A DNA stretch of 64,000 nt from Granulicella cerasi. GTDB lineage: Bacteria > Acidobacteriota > Terriglobia > Terriglobales > Acidobacteriaceae. The stretch is from assembly GCF_025685575.1 (NCBI RefSeq), contig NZ_JAGSYD010000005.1:209992-273991 (forward strand). Direction: 5' to 3'. The translations under genes and the position numbers were made by a program. This document shows, piece after piece, positions 9,938 to 18,978 of the stretch. The stretch's first letter is position 1. Each line of letters starts with the position of its first letter. The notes under the pieces were generated by a model. It was not told where the DNA came from and made no database searches. It saw only the letters and a program-made list of their open reading frames with translations.

Positions 9938-9969
9938 TTCTCTTTGTGTGACTGCGAGAAAAACGATCT

Positions 9970-12351
9970 ATGTCTTTCAAGGTTTCCCGTCGTGAGTTCG
10001 TCGGCCTCGGCTTGATGAGTGCATTCCCTCTCCCCCGAGCCCTTGCTGACACCGCCCATCGTCCCAGTGACGCCATCCATCCCATCATCGGCGCCAGCAC
10101 GAGCGTGAAGCTCGGCGAAGGCAAGACATTCCCCGGCCCGACGATGCCGTTCGGCATGGTGCAGCTCGGCCCAGACACCATCACCGGCGGCGATAACGCG
10201 TCCGGCTACTCCTACGAGCACACCACGATTGAAGGCTTCAGCTTCAACCGCATGAGCGGTGTGGGTTGGTACGGCGACTTTGGCAATCTTCAGATGATGC
10301 CGACAACCGGCGCACTGAAGACGGTCTGCGGTCGTGAAGCGAATGCTGGTGAAGGATGGCGCTCACGCTTCAACCATGCAAGTGAGGTCGCAGAGTGTGG
10401 CTACTATGCCATCACGCTTGACGATTACAAGATTCGCGCAGAGATGACCGCAGCCAAGCGCGCGGGCATCCTTCGCTTCACATTTCCTGAGGCGAAAGAC
10501 TCTCGCATTCAGCTCGATCTCGCGCGCCGCATCGGGGGAACCTCCACACGGCAGTATGTGAAAGCGGTGAACGACACGACGCTCGAAGGATGGATGGACT
10601 GCCCGAACAGTGGTGGAGGATGGGGCAACGGCGTAGGCCAGGTGAGCTATCGCGCGTTCTTCCGCGTTGAGTTCTCCCGCCCTATGCAGCGTTGCGGTGT
10701 GTGGTCAGTTCCGATCCCCAAGGGCTTTCTCACCACGAGGAACGGCCTGCTGGTCGATCTCTTCCAGACCGATAAATATTACAAACTCGCCGCGCAGGCT
10801 GAAGTGATGCACGATTGTCGCGAGAAAGAAGGCGATCATCTTGGTTTCTTCGCGGAGTTCGGCACCCAAGATCGTGAGCAAGTGCTGGCGAAGGCTGCGC
10901 TCTCGTTTGTGGACATCGAAGGCGCGCGCGCTAACCTCAAGGCCGATATCCCCGGATGGGAGTTCAACGCTGTGCGTCGTGCAGCACGCGAAGCCTGGGA
11001 CCAGCAGCTCAACAAGATCACCATCAAAGGTGCGAACGACACGCAGCGCGCGATCTTCGAAACCGCTATGTTCCATGCGGCGATCGACCCGCGGGAGATC
11101 GCCGACGTCGATGGTCGCTACAAGGCAGCCGACGGCACGATTCAGACCCAACAGGGTTTCCGATATCGCACCATCTTCAGCGGATGGGATGTCTTTCGCG
11201 CAGAGTTCCCGCTGATGACCATCATCGATCCGTCTCTCATCAACGACGAGATCGCTTCCCTGCTCGAACTCGCCAAGCGTAGTGGCCGCGGCTACCTCGA
11301 GCGGTGGGAGATTATGAACGCCTACAGCGGTTGCATGGATGGCGATCCCGCGCTGTCTGTCATCCTCGACGCGTATCGCAAGGGCATCCGCAAGTACGAC
11401 GTGAAGCAGGCGTATGAAGCCTGCTTGCAAACATCTACCGGAGTCGGCGATCGCACGAATCGTCCGCAAAACGATTTCTATATGCAGAACGGCTACGTGC
11501 CCGACCAGATCTCGTGGACACTCGACAACGCGTACTTCGATTGGTGCGTTGCAGAGTTCGCCAAGGACCTCGGGCACACTGACGATGCGTCTACGCTCCA
11601 TGAGCGCTCGCTGAATTACAAGAAAATCTACGATCCTGCCGTGAAGAGTATGCACGCGCGTCATGCCGATGGCTCCTGGATGGAGTGGAAAGGCGAGACA
11701 GAGTTCGGCCAGGGCTGCACGGAGAGCAATCCTCTGCAGCAGTCGTGGTTCGTGCCGCACGATGTGTATGGACTCATCGAGACGATGGGCGGAGAAGACG
11801 CCTTCGCCGCGAAGCTTGAAGACTTCTTCGAGAAGACGCCTCCGTCCTTCGGCTGGAACCCCTACTACAACCACTCCAACGAACCTGTGCACCACATCCC
11901 GTATCTCTTCGCTTATGCACGCAAGCCGTGGCTGACACAGAAGTGGGCACGTAAGATTCTCGACCAGGCGTACGCAGACCGCATCGACGGCATCTGCGGC
12001 AACGATGATGTGGGTCAGATGTCAGCCTGGTATGTGATGAGCGCGCTCGGCTTTTACCCCGTTTGCCCGGGCAGCAACGTGTACATCATCGGCTCACCGC
12101 TCTTCGAAGAAGCTACCGTCAAGCTCGATCCCGCGTGGCACAAAGGGCGAACCTTCCAGGTCCGTACCCTTGGCAACGCGGCCACAACGCCTTACGTGCG
12201 AGCCATCAAGTTGAACGGCAAAGCGCTGAACCGTTGCTGGATTACGCACGAAGAGATCGTCGCCGGAGGCGTGCTCGAGCTGACGATGGACTCCAAGCCT
12301 GCGCTGCAGTTCGCGTCCGCAGAACTGCCACCAGCGACGATGCCACGCTAA
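9970..12351 (+). CDS. GH92 alpha-mannosidase, exported (Tat-like signal)
   Basis: A 793-residue GH92 enzyme; the family consists of calcium-dependent inverting exo-alpha-mannosidases, often alpha-1,2. The N-terminus has a twin-arginine-like signal (VSRREFVGLGL, cleavage near residue 26). The N-terminal beta-sandwich begins IGASTSVKLGEGKTFPGPT. The C-terminal helical barrel carries the family motifs NEPVHHIPY (near 637-646) and GNDDVGQMSAWYV (near 677-689). Length matches the family. It comes after the TonB receptor and before lacI, which supports use of mannose-rich glycans. The exact linkage cannot be read from the sequence. Confidence 0.93.
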   Translation: MSFKVSRREFVGLGLMSAFPLPRALADTAHRPSDAIHPIIGASTSVKLGEGKTFPGPTMPFGMVQLGPDTITGGDNASGYSYEHTTIEGFSFNRMSGVGWYGDFGNLQMMPTTGALKTVCGREANAGEGWRSRFNHASEVAECGYYAITLDDYKIRAEMTAAKRAGILRFTFPEAKDSRIQLDLARRIGGTSTRQYVKAVNDTTLEGWMDCPNSGGGWGNGVGQVSYRAFFRVEFSRPMQRCGVWSVPIPKGFLTTRNGLLVDLFQTDKYYKLAAQAEVMHDCREKEGDHLGFFAEFGTQDREQVLAKAALSFVDIEGARANLKADIPGWEFNAVRRAAREAWDQQLNKITIKGANDTQRAIFETAMFHAAIDPREIADVDGRYKAADGTIQTQQGFRYRTIFSGWDVFRAEFPLMTIIDPSLINDEIASLLELAKRSGRGYLERWEIMNAYSGCMDGDPALSVILDAYRKGIRKYDVKQAYEACLQTSTGVGDRTNRPQNDFYMQNGYVPDQISWTLDNAYFDWCVAEFAKDLGHTDDASTLHERSLNYKKIYDPAVKSMHARHADGSWMEWKGETEFGQGCTESNPLQQSWFVPHDVYGLIETMGGEDAFAAKLEDFFEKTPPSFGWNPYYNHSNEPVHHIPYLFAYARKPWLTQKWARKILDQAYADRIDGICGNDDVGQMSAWYVMSALGFYPVCPGSNVYIIGSPLFEEATVKLDPAWHKGRTFQVRTLGNAATTPYVRAIKLNGKALNRCWITHEEIVAGGVLELTMDSKPALQFASAELPPATMPR

Positions 12352-12389
12352 ATTCTTGTTTTCCTTGGTGCATCCAAGCCTGTACTCTC

Positions 12390-12417
12390 TTCTGATCGCC
12401 AAGCGGAACGTTACCAT
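12390..12417 (+). promoter_or_regulatory. Possible lacI promoter and autoregulatory site
   Basis: A weak promoter can be drawn as TTCTGA (12390-12395), 16 bp, TACCAT (12412-12417). It overlaps CGGAACGTTACCA (12404-12416), which resembles the operators at 6359 and 15033 except for one base fewer in the centre. This is about 80 bp before the regulator gene. The match is imperfect, so the call is tentative. Confidence 0.3.
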
Positions 12418-12494
12418 AGTGAAAGCTTTTCAAGCCTCGAGCCTTGCGACTGGCAAAGTCGTAAGGCACAGGCATAGTCGATCTGGAGTCTGCC

Positions 12495-13520
12495 CTGCGT
12501 AACAAGACCAGCCGCCCGACGCTTCATGATGTGGCCCGCATTGCCGGCGTGGGAACCACCACGGTCTCGCGCGTCATCAATGGTGGCGATCGCGTCGCGC
12601 CGGAGATGCTCGCGCATGTTCGCAAGGTGATGGAGGAGCTCGGATACGAGCCGAACCAGGCAGCTCGCGCGCTGAAAAGCGCCCGCTCGAAGACAATCGG
12701 GCTCATTATCCCCTCGATCGTCGATCCATTCTTTGCAGAGTTTGCCTCTGTCGTGGAACTCATGGCGCGCGAGAAGGACTACGCAGTTATCTTCCTCACC
12801 TCGCATGACCGTGCAGAACGAGGTATGGCTGACCTCAAGATTCTCGAACGCCATCGCGCAGACGGCCTTCTCATCGTGCCTCCCCGCACGGGATCAAAAG
12901 CGCTGCTCGATCAACTGACACAGCTTGGCGTTCCAGTCGTTGCTTTCGATCGCCCTCTCATCGGCCGCAACTGCTCGCGGATTTTGTGCGGCAACTTTCC
13001 AGCGGCAGAGATTGCGACGAAGCACCTCATTGACCACGGCCGCAAACGCATCCTCGTCTTGGGCGGCGATCCGCGTCTGCACACCATCCAGCAGCGTCTC
13101 GAAGGCTACGAGAAAGCCATCGGCGAAGCAGGTCTGGAACCCATCATCGAGATGGACGCGAGTGACTACGCGTCGGCCGAAGCGGCCATCACTCGCCGCA
13201 TCAAGCAAAAAGGTGGCATCGACGCGATCTTCGGCCTCTATAACCAGTCGACGATCCGCGCCTATGAGGTGCTGCAGAATCGCAACATTCGCGTGCCCGA
13301 CGAAATCAGCCTGATCGGCTTCGACGACTTTGCACTTGCGTCCACGCTGCGGCCCTCGATCACCGTCATGCGCCAGAACATCACGGAAATGGCGCAAACG
13401 GCCACGCGACTCCTGTTGCAGCATATGAACGGCGAGGTCACATCACCGCAGCAGATTGAGATTGAAGCTCACCTTATCGTGCGCCAGTCCTGTGGTTTCC
13501 ACGGCGCAACCAGCAAGTAG
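12495..13520 (+). CDS. LacI-family transcriptional regulator
   Basis: A DNA-binding sugar-responsive regulator of about 341 residues. The HTH starts TLHDVARIAGVGTTTVSRV and is followed by the usual hinge (NQAARAL) and a periplasmic-binding-like effector domain (from SKTIGLIIPSI). The first standard start codon (GTG, 12531) would delete half of the HTH. The frame is open only from 12465, with no ATG, GTG or TTG before 12531, so I place the start at CTG 12495, which has GGAG 6 nt upstream. A sequencing error is the alternative. It sits between GH92 and a convergent sugar transporter and probably controls this locus. Confidence 0.85.
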   Translation: MRNKTSRPTLHDVARIAGVGTTTVSRVINGGDRVAPEMLAHVRKVMEELGYEPNQAARALKSARSKTIGLIIPSIVDPFFAEFASVVELMAREKDYAVIFLTSHDRAERGMADLKILERHRADGLLIVPPRTGSKALLDQLTQLGVPVVAFDRPLIGRNCSRILCGNFPAAEIATKHLIDHGRKRILVLGGDPRLHTIQQRLEGYEKAIGEAGLEPIIEMDASDYASAEAAITRRIKQKGGIDAIFGLYNQSTIRAYEVLQNRNIRVPDEISLIGFDDFALASTLRPSITVMRQNITEMAQTATRLLLQHMNGEVTSPQQIEIEAHLIVRQSCGFHGATSK

Positions 13521-13553
13521 CTTCAATCGAGTGGTGAGCCTCAACCGCCTCGC

Positions 13554-14885
13554 TTAGTGGATGTGGAACTCCGCCTGAATCGCTTCCAGGCTCTTGCCCT
13601 TGGTTTCGGGGTAAAGAACGAGTACGACCACGAACTGCAGCAGCATCATTGCCGAAAAGAACGCGAAGGGTATCGCCTGAGAGTGAGCCGCGATCGAGGG
13701 AAAGACGCCCGCGATGATGGCGTTCATAATCCAGTGTGAAGATGAACCGACGCTCTGCCCCTTCGAGCGCACGCGCGAGGGAAAGATCTCAGAGAGATAC
13801 ACCCAAATCACCGAACCCTGCGATACCGCGAAGAACAGCATAAAGATCACCAGCATCACCAGCAGTAGCGAAGCGTGTGAGTGCGTGTGGAAGATGACGG
13901 CGATGCCCGCCAGAGCGACCGCCGTGCCCAACGCTCCGGTAAGCAGAAGCGTCTTACGGCCAAGCTTGTCGATAAGGCTCATGCCTAGCAGCGTCGCGAA
14001 GATGTTCACCAACCCCATGCCCACGGTCTGCAGAGCAGCAGAAGAGGCACTATAGCCCGCAGCTGAGAAAATGTAATTCGCGTAGTACAGGATCGCATTC
14101 ACGCCCGAGAGCTGGTTGAACAAACCAATCGAAATCGCGATGACGATCAGCTTGCTGTAACGCTTGCTAAAGAGCGGCTCATCATGCGCGCCCTGCTCCA
14201 GGTTCACCGAAGCAATGATTGCGTCTAACTCGGCATCAGAGTCGGGCGAGCCCATCAGCTCCAACACTTCGCGCGCTTCGATGGTGTTATTCGTCGTGAC
14301 CAACCATCTTGAACTACGCGGAATGGCAAAGAGCAACACGAGAAACGCCGCTGATGGCAGAATCGCCACGCCAAACTCCCAACGCCACTGCGCCGCACCA
14401 AAGTGCATCAGCGTGATGAGGTAGTTCGAACTGTAGGCCAGCAAGATGCCGATAACGATATTGAACTGAAAGAGCCCCACCATACGGCCGCGCCACTTGG
14501 CCGGCGCGAGCTCTGCAATGTAAACCGGCCCCAGCACCGACGAACCACCGATGCCGATGCCGCCGATGAATCGGCAAACCAACAGCGTATCCCAGTTCCA
14601 GGCAAACGCGCAGCCGATGCTCGAGATGCAATAGAGAACCGCCATGATGCGGAGCGCGTCGCGACCACCGATACGCTGACCGAGCGCCCCTGATGTGAGT
14701 GCCCCGAGCACGGTTCCCGCCAGGCCGATGGCGACGGTCCAGCCGAGAAGATGTGGCGTGAGATGAAAGACCTGCGAAAGCTGCTCCGTGGTTCCCGCGA
14801 TAACCGCAGTGTCAAAGCCGAAGAGCAAGCCGCCCAGCGCACCGATCAGCGTGGACTTGATGAGGTAACGGTTCAATTGCGACAT
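13554..14885 (-). CDS. MFS sugar porter (SP family)
   Basis: An inner-membrane proton-sugar symporter of about 443 residues with 12 predicted membrane segments. Sugar-porter signatures are present: GGLLFGFDTAVI near the start, DKLGRKT after segment 8, PRSSRWLV (variant of PESPRWL) and the C-terminal PETKGKSLE. The frame is open 28 codons further upstream, but that extension is polar and unlike the family, so ATG 14885 is chosen. It is transcribed divergently from the GH38 gene; the gap between them holds a LacI-type operator. It likely takes up monosaccharides released by the neighbouring glycosidases. Confidence 0.9.
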   Translation of the reverse strand: MSQLNRYLIKSTLIGALGGLLFGFDTAVIAGTTEQLSQVFHLTPHLLGWTVAIGLAGTVLGALTSGALGQRIGGRDALRIMAVLYCISSIGCAFAWNWDTLLVCRFIGGIGIGGSSVLGPVYIAELAPAKWRGRMVGLFQFNIVIGILLAYSSNYLITLMHFGAAQWRWEFGVAILPSAAFLVLLFAIPRSSRWLVTTNNTIEAREVLELMGSPDSDAELDAIIASVNLEQGAHDEPLFSKRYSKLIVIAISIGLFNQLSGVNAILYYANYIFSAAGYSASSAALQTVGMGLVNIFATLLGMSLIDKLGRKTLLLTGALGTAVALAGIAVIFHTHSHASLLLVMLVIFMLFFAVSQGSVIWVYLSEIFPSRVRSKGQSVGSSSHWIMNAIIAGVFPSIAAHSQAIPFAFFSAMMLLQFVVVLVLYPETKGKSLEAIQAEFHIH

Positions 14886-15032
14886 CCCCTTGGCAAATTG
14901 CGGCCGTGGTTGATTTGAGAGCCCAGATGAGCTTACCTGCGCACTCGGTGATTGCGAAACGCAAGTCAATGGTTGTACAGAAAACTCTTAGCGCCGAGGC
15001 CACCCCAGCTTTTATCGTTCGCTAAGACTCCA

Positions 15033-15046
15033 TGGTATCGATTCCA
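15033..15046. promoter_or_regulatory. LacI-type operator between the sugar porter and GH38 genes
   Basis: TGGTATCGATTCCA is a near-perfect palindrome (one mismatched pair) around a central CG. It lies in the 354-bp divergent gap 14886-15239 and is one base different from the reverse complement of the site at the TonB receptor start (6359). I cannot place clear -35/-10 boxes around it, and see nothing else in this gap. Confidence 0.5.
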
Positions 15047-15239
15047 ATATCGTGAGCCATTCTTCACTCCGCGCGGGAGTGCTGTCAACACGCAAACCGA
15101 TTCGTCCGCGAGTAGCGCCTAATCACCTGGATCTCTAGCCATGAAGCAGTCAAGCGCGTTGGCGCCAATCTCCCCCGTGGGATCACATCGGGTTGCGATT
15201 GACGCCTGCGGATGCGGCTGATACGCTCCATCCAGAAAC

Positions 15240-17945
15240 ATGATGGCATCGTTACCATTTTCGAAGAGTTTCCCAGGCCGCACTGCCCTGCTTGCCCTCA
15301 TCGCGTCGGCGGCATGGCGCACCGTTCCCGCGCAGACGCCGCAGACCTCCGTCGATACGATCTACGTGATCCCCAGCTCCCATTGGGACCTCGGCTTCCT
15401 GCGTCCGCCGGACGAGCAGATGGCCGTCATGAAGCCGCATCTGGATGCGGTGCTCGCCGCGTGCGAGCGTCATGCGGATTTCCGTTGGACGATCGAGAGC
15501 GTCTGGCAGTTGAATGCCTGGCTTGAACGCACCCAGGACCCGAAGCAGATCGCGCAAATGCAAAAACTGCTCCAGGCCGGACAGATTGAACTCTCTGCGG
15601 CCGATGGCAGCCAACATACCGAGTTCATCGGCTCGGAGGAGCTCAACAGGCTCATCTACGCAGCGCGCAAAGCGCACAAGCAGTTCGGCATTCAGCCAAC
15701 AATCGCGATGATGAACGACACTCCCGGCTTCTCTTCGCGGGTGGTTCAGACGCTGGCGACTTCAGGCGTGCCGTTCATGATGACTGGATCCAATATTGCG
15801 CTGGGCGGAGGTCTTTCCGTCAGCCGAGGCATGATGCCCTTCTTCTGGCAGGGTCCGGATGGCAGCAAGATCCTCGTGTGGCAGACGCAGGGTAAGAACG
15901 GTGGTTACACCGAGGGTGTCGCGGATTATCACCTAGCGCCTGCGGTGGAGGACCCTTACAAGCACACGCGATTCGTCCCCAAAGAGCTCGCCGGGTTCTC
16001 CGATCTGGAGATCACCAGACGGAGCGTCGACAAACTTCTCGCGGAGTATCAGAGCGCGGGATATCACCATTCCCTGCTGGCGGTCATGTTCCTGCATGAT
16101 GGCGTCGGTCCGGCTGACGAAGAGAACGCGTTGCTACCCAACGTGCGAGCCTGGAACGCGGCGGGCATGAAGCCGCGCCTCGTTGTAGCGACACCCTCTG
16201 AGTTCTTCCACGCGCTCACCCAGCGTGAAGACGTATCAGCTTTCCCGACGCTGCGCGGCGACTGGAACGGTCTCTGGGCACGCGTCAAGACCAACTCGCC
16301 TGCACTCAGCGCAGAAGCACTCGCGCTCCAGGACGAGTTGCCGCAAGCCGAGACGCTGCGCTCGTTGCTTCGCATGAAGCAGCAGGCGCCTGACGCTCCA
16401 CCGGCGTTCGATCACGCGTACAAGAACCTCTTCATCTACGACGAACACAACGGTGCCGCACAGGGTAGTTGGCCGGACGTGATGACGCGCGCTGAGGTCA
16501 GCAAGCAGAACGAAGAGTATGTGGACAAGCTTGCAGACGCGACCAACTTTGCGCAGCAGCAGATGCAAGCGGAACTGATCGACCTGACAGACCGCGCAAA
16601 CAAAGCTGCGCCAGCGCAAACGCTCCTCGTCTACAACCCCTCTAGTTGGCCGGCATCTCGCGTGACTTGCGTGAAACCGAACATCAACAGCAATGCCGTT
16701 CGCGATCTCGCTACGAATTCCGAGGCTCATTCGCAAACCATGCAGGACGGCTCGTTGTGCTTTGAAGCCGCTGATGTTCCGGCAACGGGGTATCGCACTT
16801 ACGCTCTGTCTGCTACGAAGCGTTCATCACCAAAGCCTGCATCAAGCACAACTCTTGAAAGCCCGTACTATCGCGTGGAGTTCGATGGGAACGGCAACGT
16901 GCTCCGCATCACGGACAAACAACAGGGCGAGATCGTGATGATGGATGCGTCGCACGGGGACGAAGTGGGCACGCTCAAGATCGACGGGAACTCCGTGAAG
17001 TTAGAAGCGACTGCGCAGGTTACGCTCCATCGCGAGCAAGGACCGCTGATGGAGCGCCTCACGATCGAACGCCAGAACTCGCAGTGGCCGCGAACAGTGA
17101 TCAGCCTGCCGCAGCTTGAACCGAAGATCATGGTGAGCGAAACGCTAGATCGCGCACATATGCCCTTCGTGCCTTACGGCAAGGACTCCAATGAGTATTC
17201 CTTTGGCTTTCACGTTGGCATTCCTGAAAGCCAATTGCTCGTCGAGGATGGCAACGGTGTTCGCCCCTTCCCGCAGTACGTTCTGCCTGGCGCAAGGACC
17301 GACGCACTCGTTCCAAGACACGCGATCGCGTGGAGCAACGACAAGCGCCATCTCATCCTTTCTCAGAAGGACTCGTTCTTCGACAAACTCCTATGGAACG
17401 GATCGAACGCGGCAGGTGTGGATGTTGTAGCGATGGTGAAATCGGACCAGACCAAGACGAAGGATCAAGGAATCCAAACCTTCGATGCATTTGAGCCGCA
17501 TTTCGATTCCCTGCGCACCTTCTCGTTCACGCTGCAATATGGCAGAGGCCCGGCAACACCAGTAGCTATCTATCAAGCGAGCGTCTCGGATGACGTCAAC
17601 AAAACAGCACTATTGCCAACGACCCGCACGGCTTCTTCGCCAAGGTCCTCGCTCCTCTCCATCTCTGGAGCTGGCGTTGTAGTGCTCGACCTGAAGCCCA
17701 GCGAAGATGGGGATCTACAACACTACACTTTGCGGCTGCAGGAGATTGAGGGCAAACAACAGAGAATCGCTGTCACACTTCCAGCCGGTGTATCTTCTGT
17801 GGCGCAAACGTCGCTCACCGAAGATGTGGTGCTGAAAGATGGGCTCTCTCTTCGCAGCATCGAACTGACCCCGCACCAGACGCTCACTCTTCGACTTACC
17901 GTTTCTAACGCGCTGTCCCCGGTCCAGCAAGGGGGGCAGCATTGA
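15240..17945 (+). CDS. GH38-type glycosyl hydrolase (alpha-mannosidase-like), exported
   Basis: A 901-residue exported protein. A signal peptide covers about residues 1-32 (ends TVPAQ). The N-terminal GH38-type barrel has the zinc-binding pattern SSHWD (His48, Asp50) and MNDTPG (Asp160), which I take as the probable nucleophile region. C-terminal beta-sandwich domains follow (about 520-890). GH38 enzymes are retaining zinc-dependent alpha-mannosidases, though this subfamily is divergent and its specificity is not certain. Its TGA overlaps the TTG start of the esterase gene by 3 nt, so the pair is translationally coupled. A predicted LacI operator lies 194 bp upstream. Confidence 0.8.
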   Translation: MMASLPFSKSFPGRTALLALIASAAWRTVPAQTPQTSVDTIYVIPSSHWDLGFLRPPDEQMAVMKPHLDAVLAACERHADFRWTIESVWQLNAWLERTQDPKQIAQMQKLLQAGQIELSAADGSQHTEFIGSEELNRLIYAARKAHKQFGIQPTIAMMNDTPGFSSRVVQTLATSGVPFMMTGSNIALGGGLSVSRGMMPFFWQGPDGSKILVWQTQGKNGGYTEGVADYHLAPAVEDPYKHTRFVPKELAGFSDLEITRRSVDKLLAEYQSAGYHHSLLAVMFLHDGVGPADEENALLPNVRAWNAAGMKPRLVVATPSEFFHALTQREDVSAFPTLRGDWNGLWARVKTNSPALSAEALALQDELPQAETLRSLLRMKQQAPDAPPAFDHAYKNLFIYDEHNGAAQGSWPDVMTRAEVSKQNEEYVDKLADATNFAQQQMQAELIDLTDRANKAAPAQTLLVYNPSSWPASRVTCVKPNINSNAVRDLATNSEAHSQTMQDGSLCFEAADVPATGYRTYALSATKRSSPKPASSTTLESPYYRVEFDGNGNVLRITDKQQGEIVMMDASHGDEVGTLKIDGNSVKLEATAQVTLHREQGPLMERLTIERQNSQWPRTVISLPQLEPKIMVSETLDRAHMPFVPYGKDSNEYSFGFHVGIPESQLLVEDGNGVRPFPQYVLPGARTDALVPRHAIAWSNDKRHLILSQKDSFFDKLLWNGSNAAGVDVVAMVKSDQTKTKDQGIQTFDAFEPHFDSLRTFSFTLQYGRGPATPVAIYQASVSDDVNKTALLPTTRTASSPRSSLLSISGAGVVVLDLKPSEDGDLQHYTLRLQEIEGKQQRIAVTLPAGVSSVAQTSLTEDVVLKDGLSLRSIELTPHQTLTLRLTVSNALSPVQQGGQH

Positions 17946-18940
17946 GCTTCAGCGAAGATCTTCGACACGATGCGATCGAGGTGAACACCGCCAGCGATGT
18001 CTACTCGCGCCTTTCTCCTGCCGACAGGGAGTTCCTCAAGCGGCTGCAAGATTGCCCGCCGCTTGGTACATTGAGCATCGACGAAGAACGCAAGCGTATG
18101 GAGAGCGGCCAACGCGCGCGATTCTCCGACTTCCCTGTAGATGTTGTAGAGTTCGCGACGAGCGCTTGCCGCGTCGTGATCATTCGCGCCAAACATAGCC
18201 AGAGTGCGCTGCCGATCACGTTCTACTTCCACGGCGGCGGATGGGTTCTGGGCAGCCTACAGACTCACACGATGCTACTGTGCCAACTGGCTCTGCGATC
18301 AGGACGCGCCATCGCTTTCGTCGACTACCCACGCGCTCCTGAAACCGGCTATCCCCATATCGTCAATCACTGCGTCGCGGCGGTGACGGAAACTCTCGCA
18401 AATGCAGACGCGTTGAACCTGTCGACGAAGGCGTTTCAATTCGGCGGCGATAGCTCAGGTGGCAACCTCGCCATCGCAACCTTGCTTGAGCTTAAACGCC
18501 AGAAGCTGGCAGCGCCTGACGCTCTCCTACTGCTCTATCCCGTTACAGATCACACGACGGATTCCGCGTCGTACCTCGCCTTCGCGCAAAACCCGAACCT
18601 GAGCGCTGAAACGATGGATTGGTTCTGGGCGAAGTATTTGCCTGATGCCGAGCGACGCGCGGAGCCGCTTGCATCTCCATTGACGGCGCCCGTGGACGTT
18701 CTGAGCGGCTTCCCGCGCACGCTCATCGTGAACTGCGAATACGACGTACTACGCGACCAGGGAGAAGCGCTCGCAGCGAAGCTCATCGAAGCGGGTGTCG
18801 AAGTCACAGCGATTCGGTGGCTCGGTGCGCTCCATGGCTTTCTGGTTACAGAAGAGCTTCTGCAGACACCTTCTGCGCAGCTATGCGTAAGCTTACTCGC
18901 GCAGTATTGCCGAGGTGCGGAGCCTTACCGATCAGCTTGA
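17942..18940 (+). CDS. Alpha/beta hydrolase, hormone-sensitive-lipase (acetyl esterase) family
   Basis: A 332-residue cytoplasmic esterase. It has the family oxyanion motif HGGGW (His97) and nucleophile elbow GDSSGG (Ser171), with the acid region CEYDVLRDQG and a catalytic His in LHGFLV near the C-terminus. The start is TTG at 17942, supported by the purine-rich AAGGGGGGCAGC just upstream, and overlaps the stop of the GH38 gene. No signal peptide is seen. Because it is coupled to a glycosidase it may deacetylate imported sugars; this is inference from context. Confidence 0.88.
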   Translation: MSFSEDLRHDAIEVNTASDVYSRLSPADREFLKRLQDCPPLGTLSIDEERKRMESGQRARFSDFPVDVVEFATSACRVVIIRAKHSQSALPITFYFHGGGWVLGSLQTHTMLLCQLALRSGRAIAFVDYPRAPETGYPHIVNHCVAAVTETLANADALNLSTKAFQFGGDSSGGNLAIATLLELKRQKLAAPDALLLLYPVTDHTTDSASYLAFAQNPNLSAETMDWFWAKYLPDAERRAEPLASPLTAPVDVLSGFPRTLIVNCEYDVLRDQGEALAAKLIEAGVEVTAIRWLGALHGFLVTEELLQTPSAQLCVSLLAQYCRGAEPYRSA

Positions 18941-18978
18941 GTCAGACCGCTCAACGACGTGGGCTGCTCACCGCCGCT

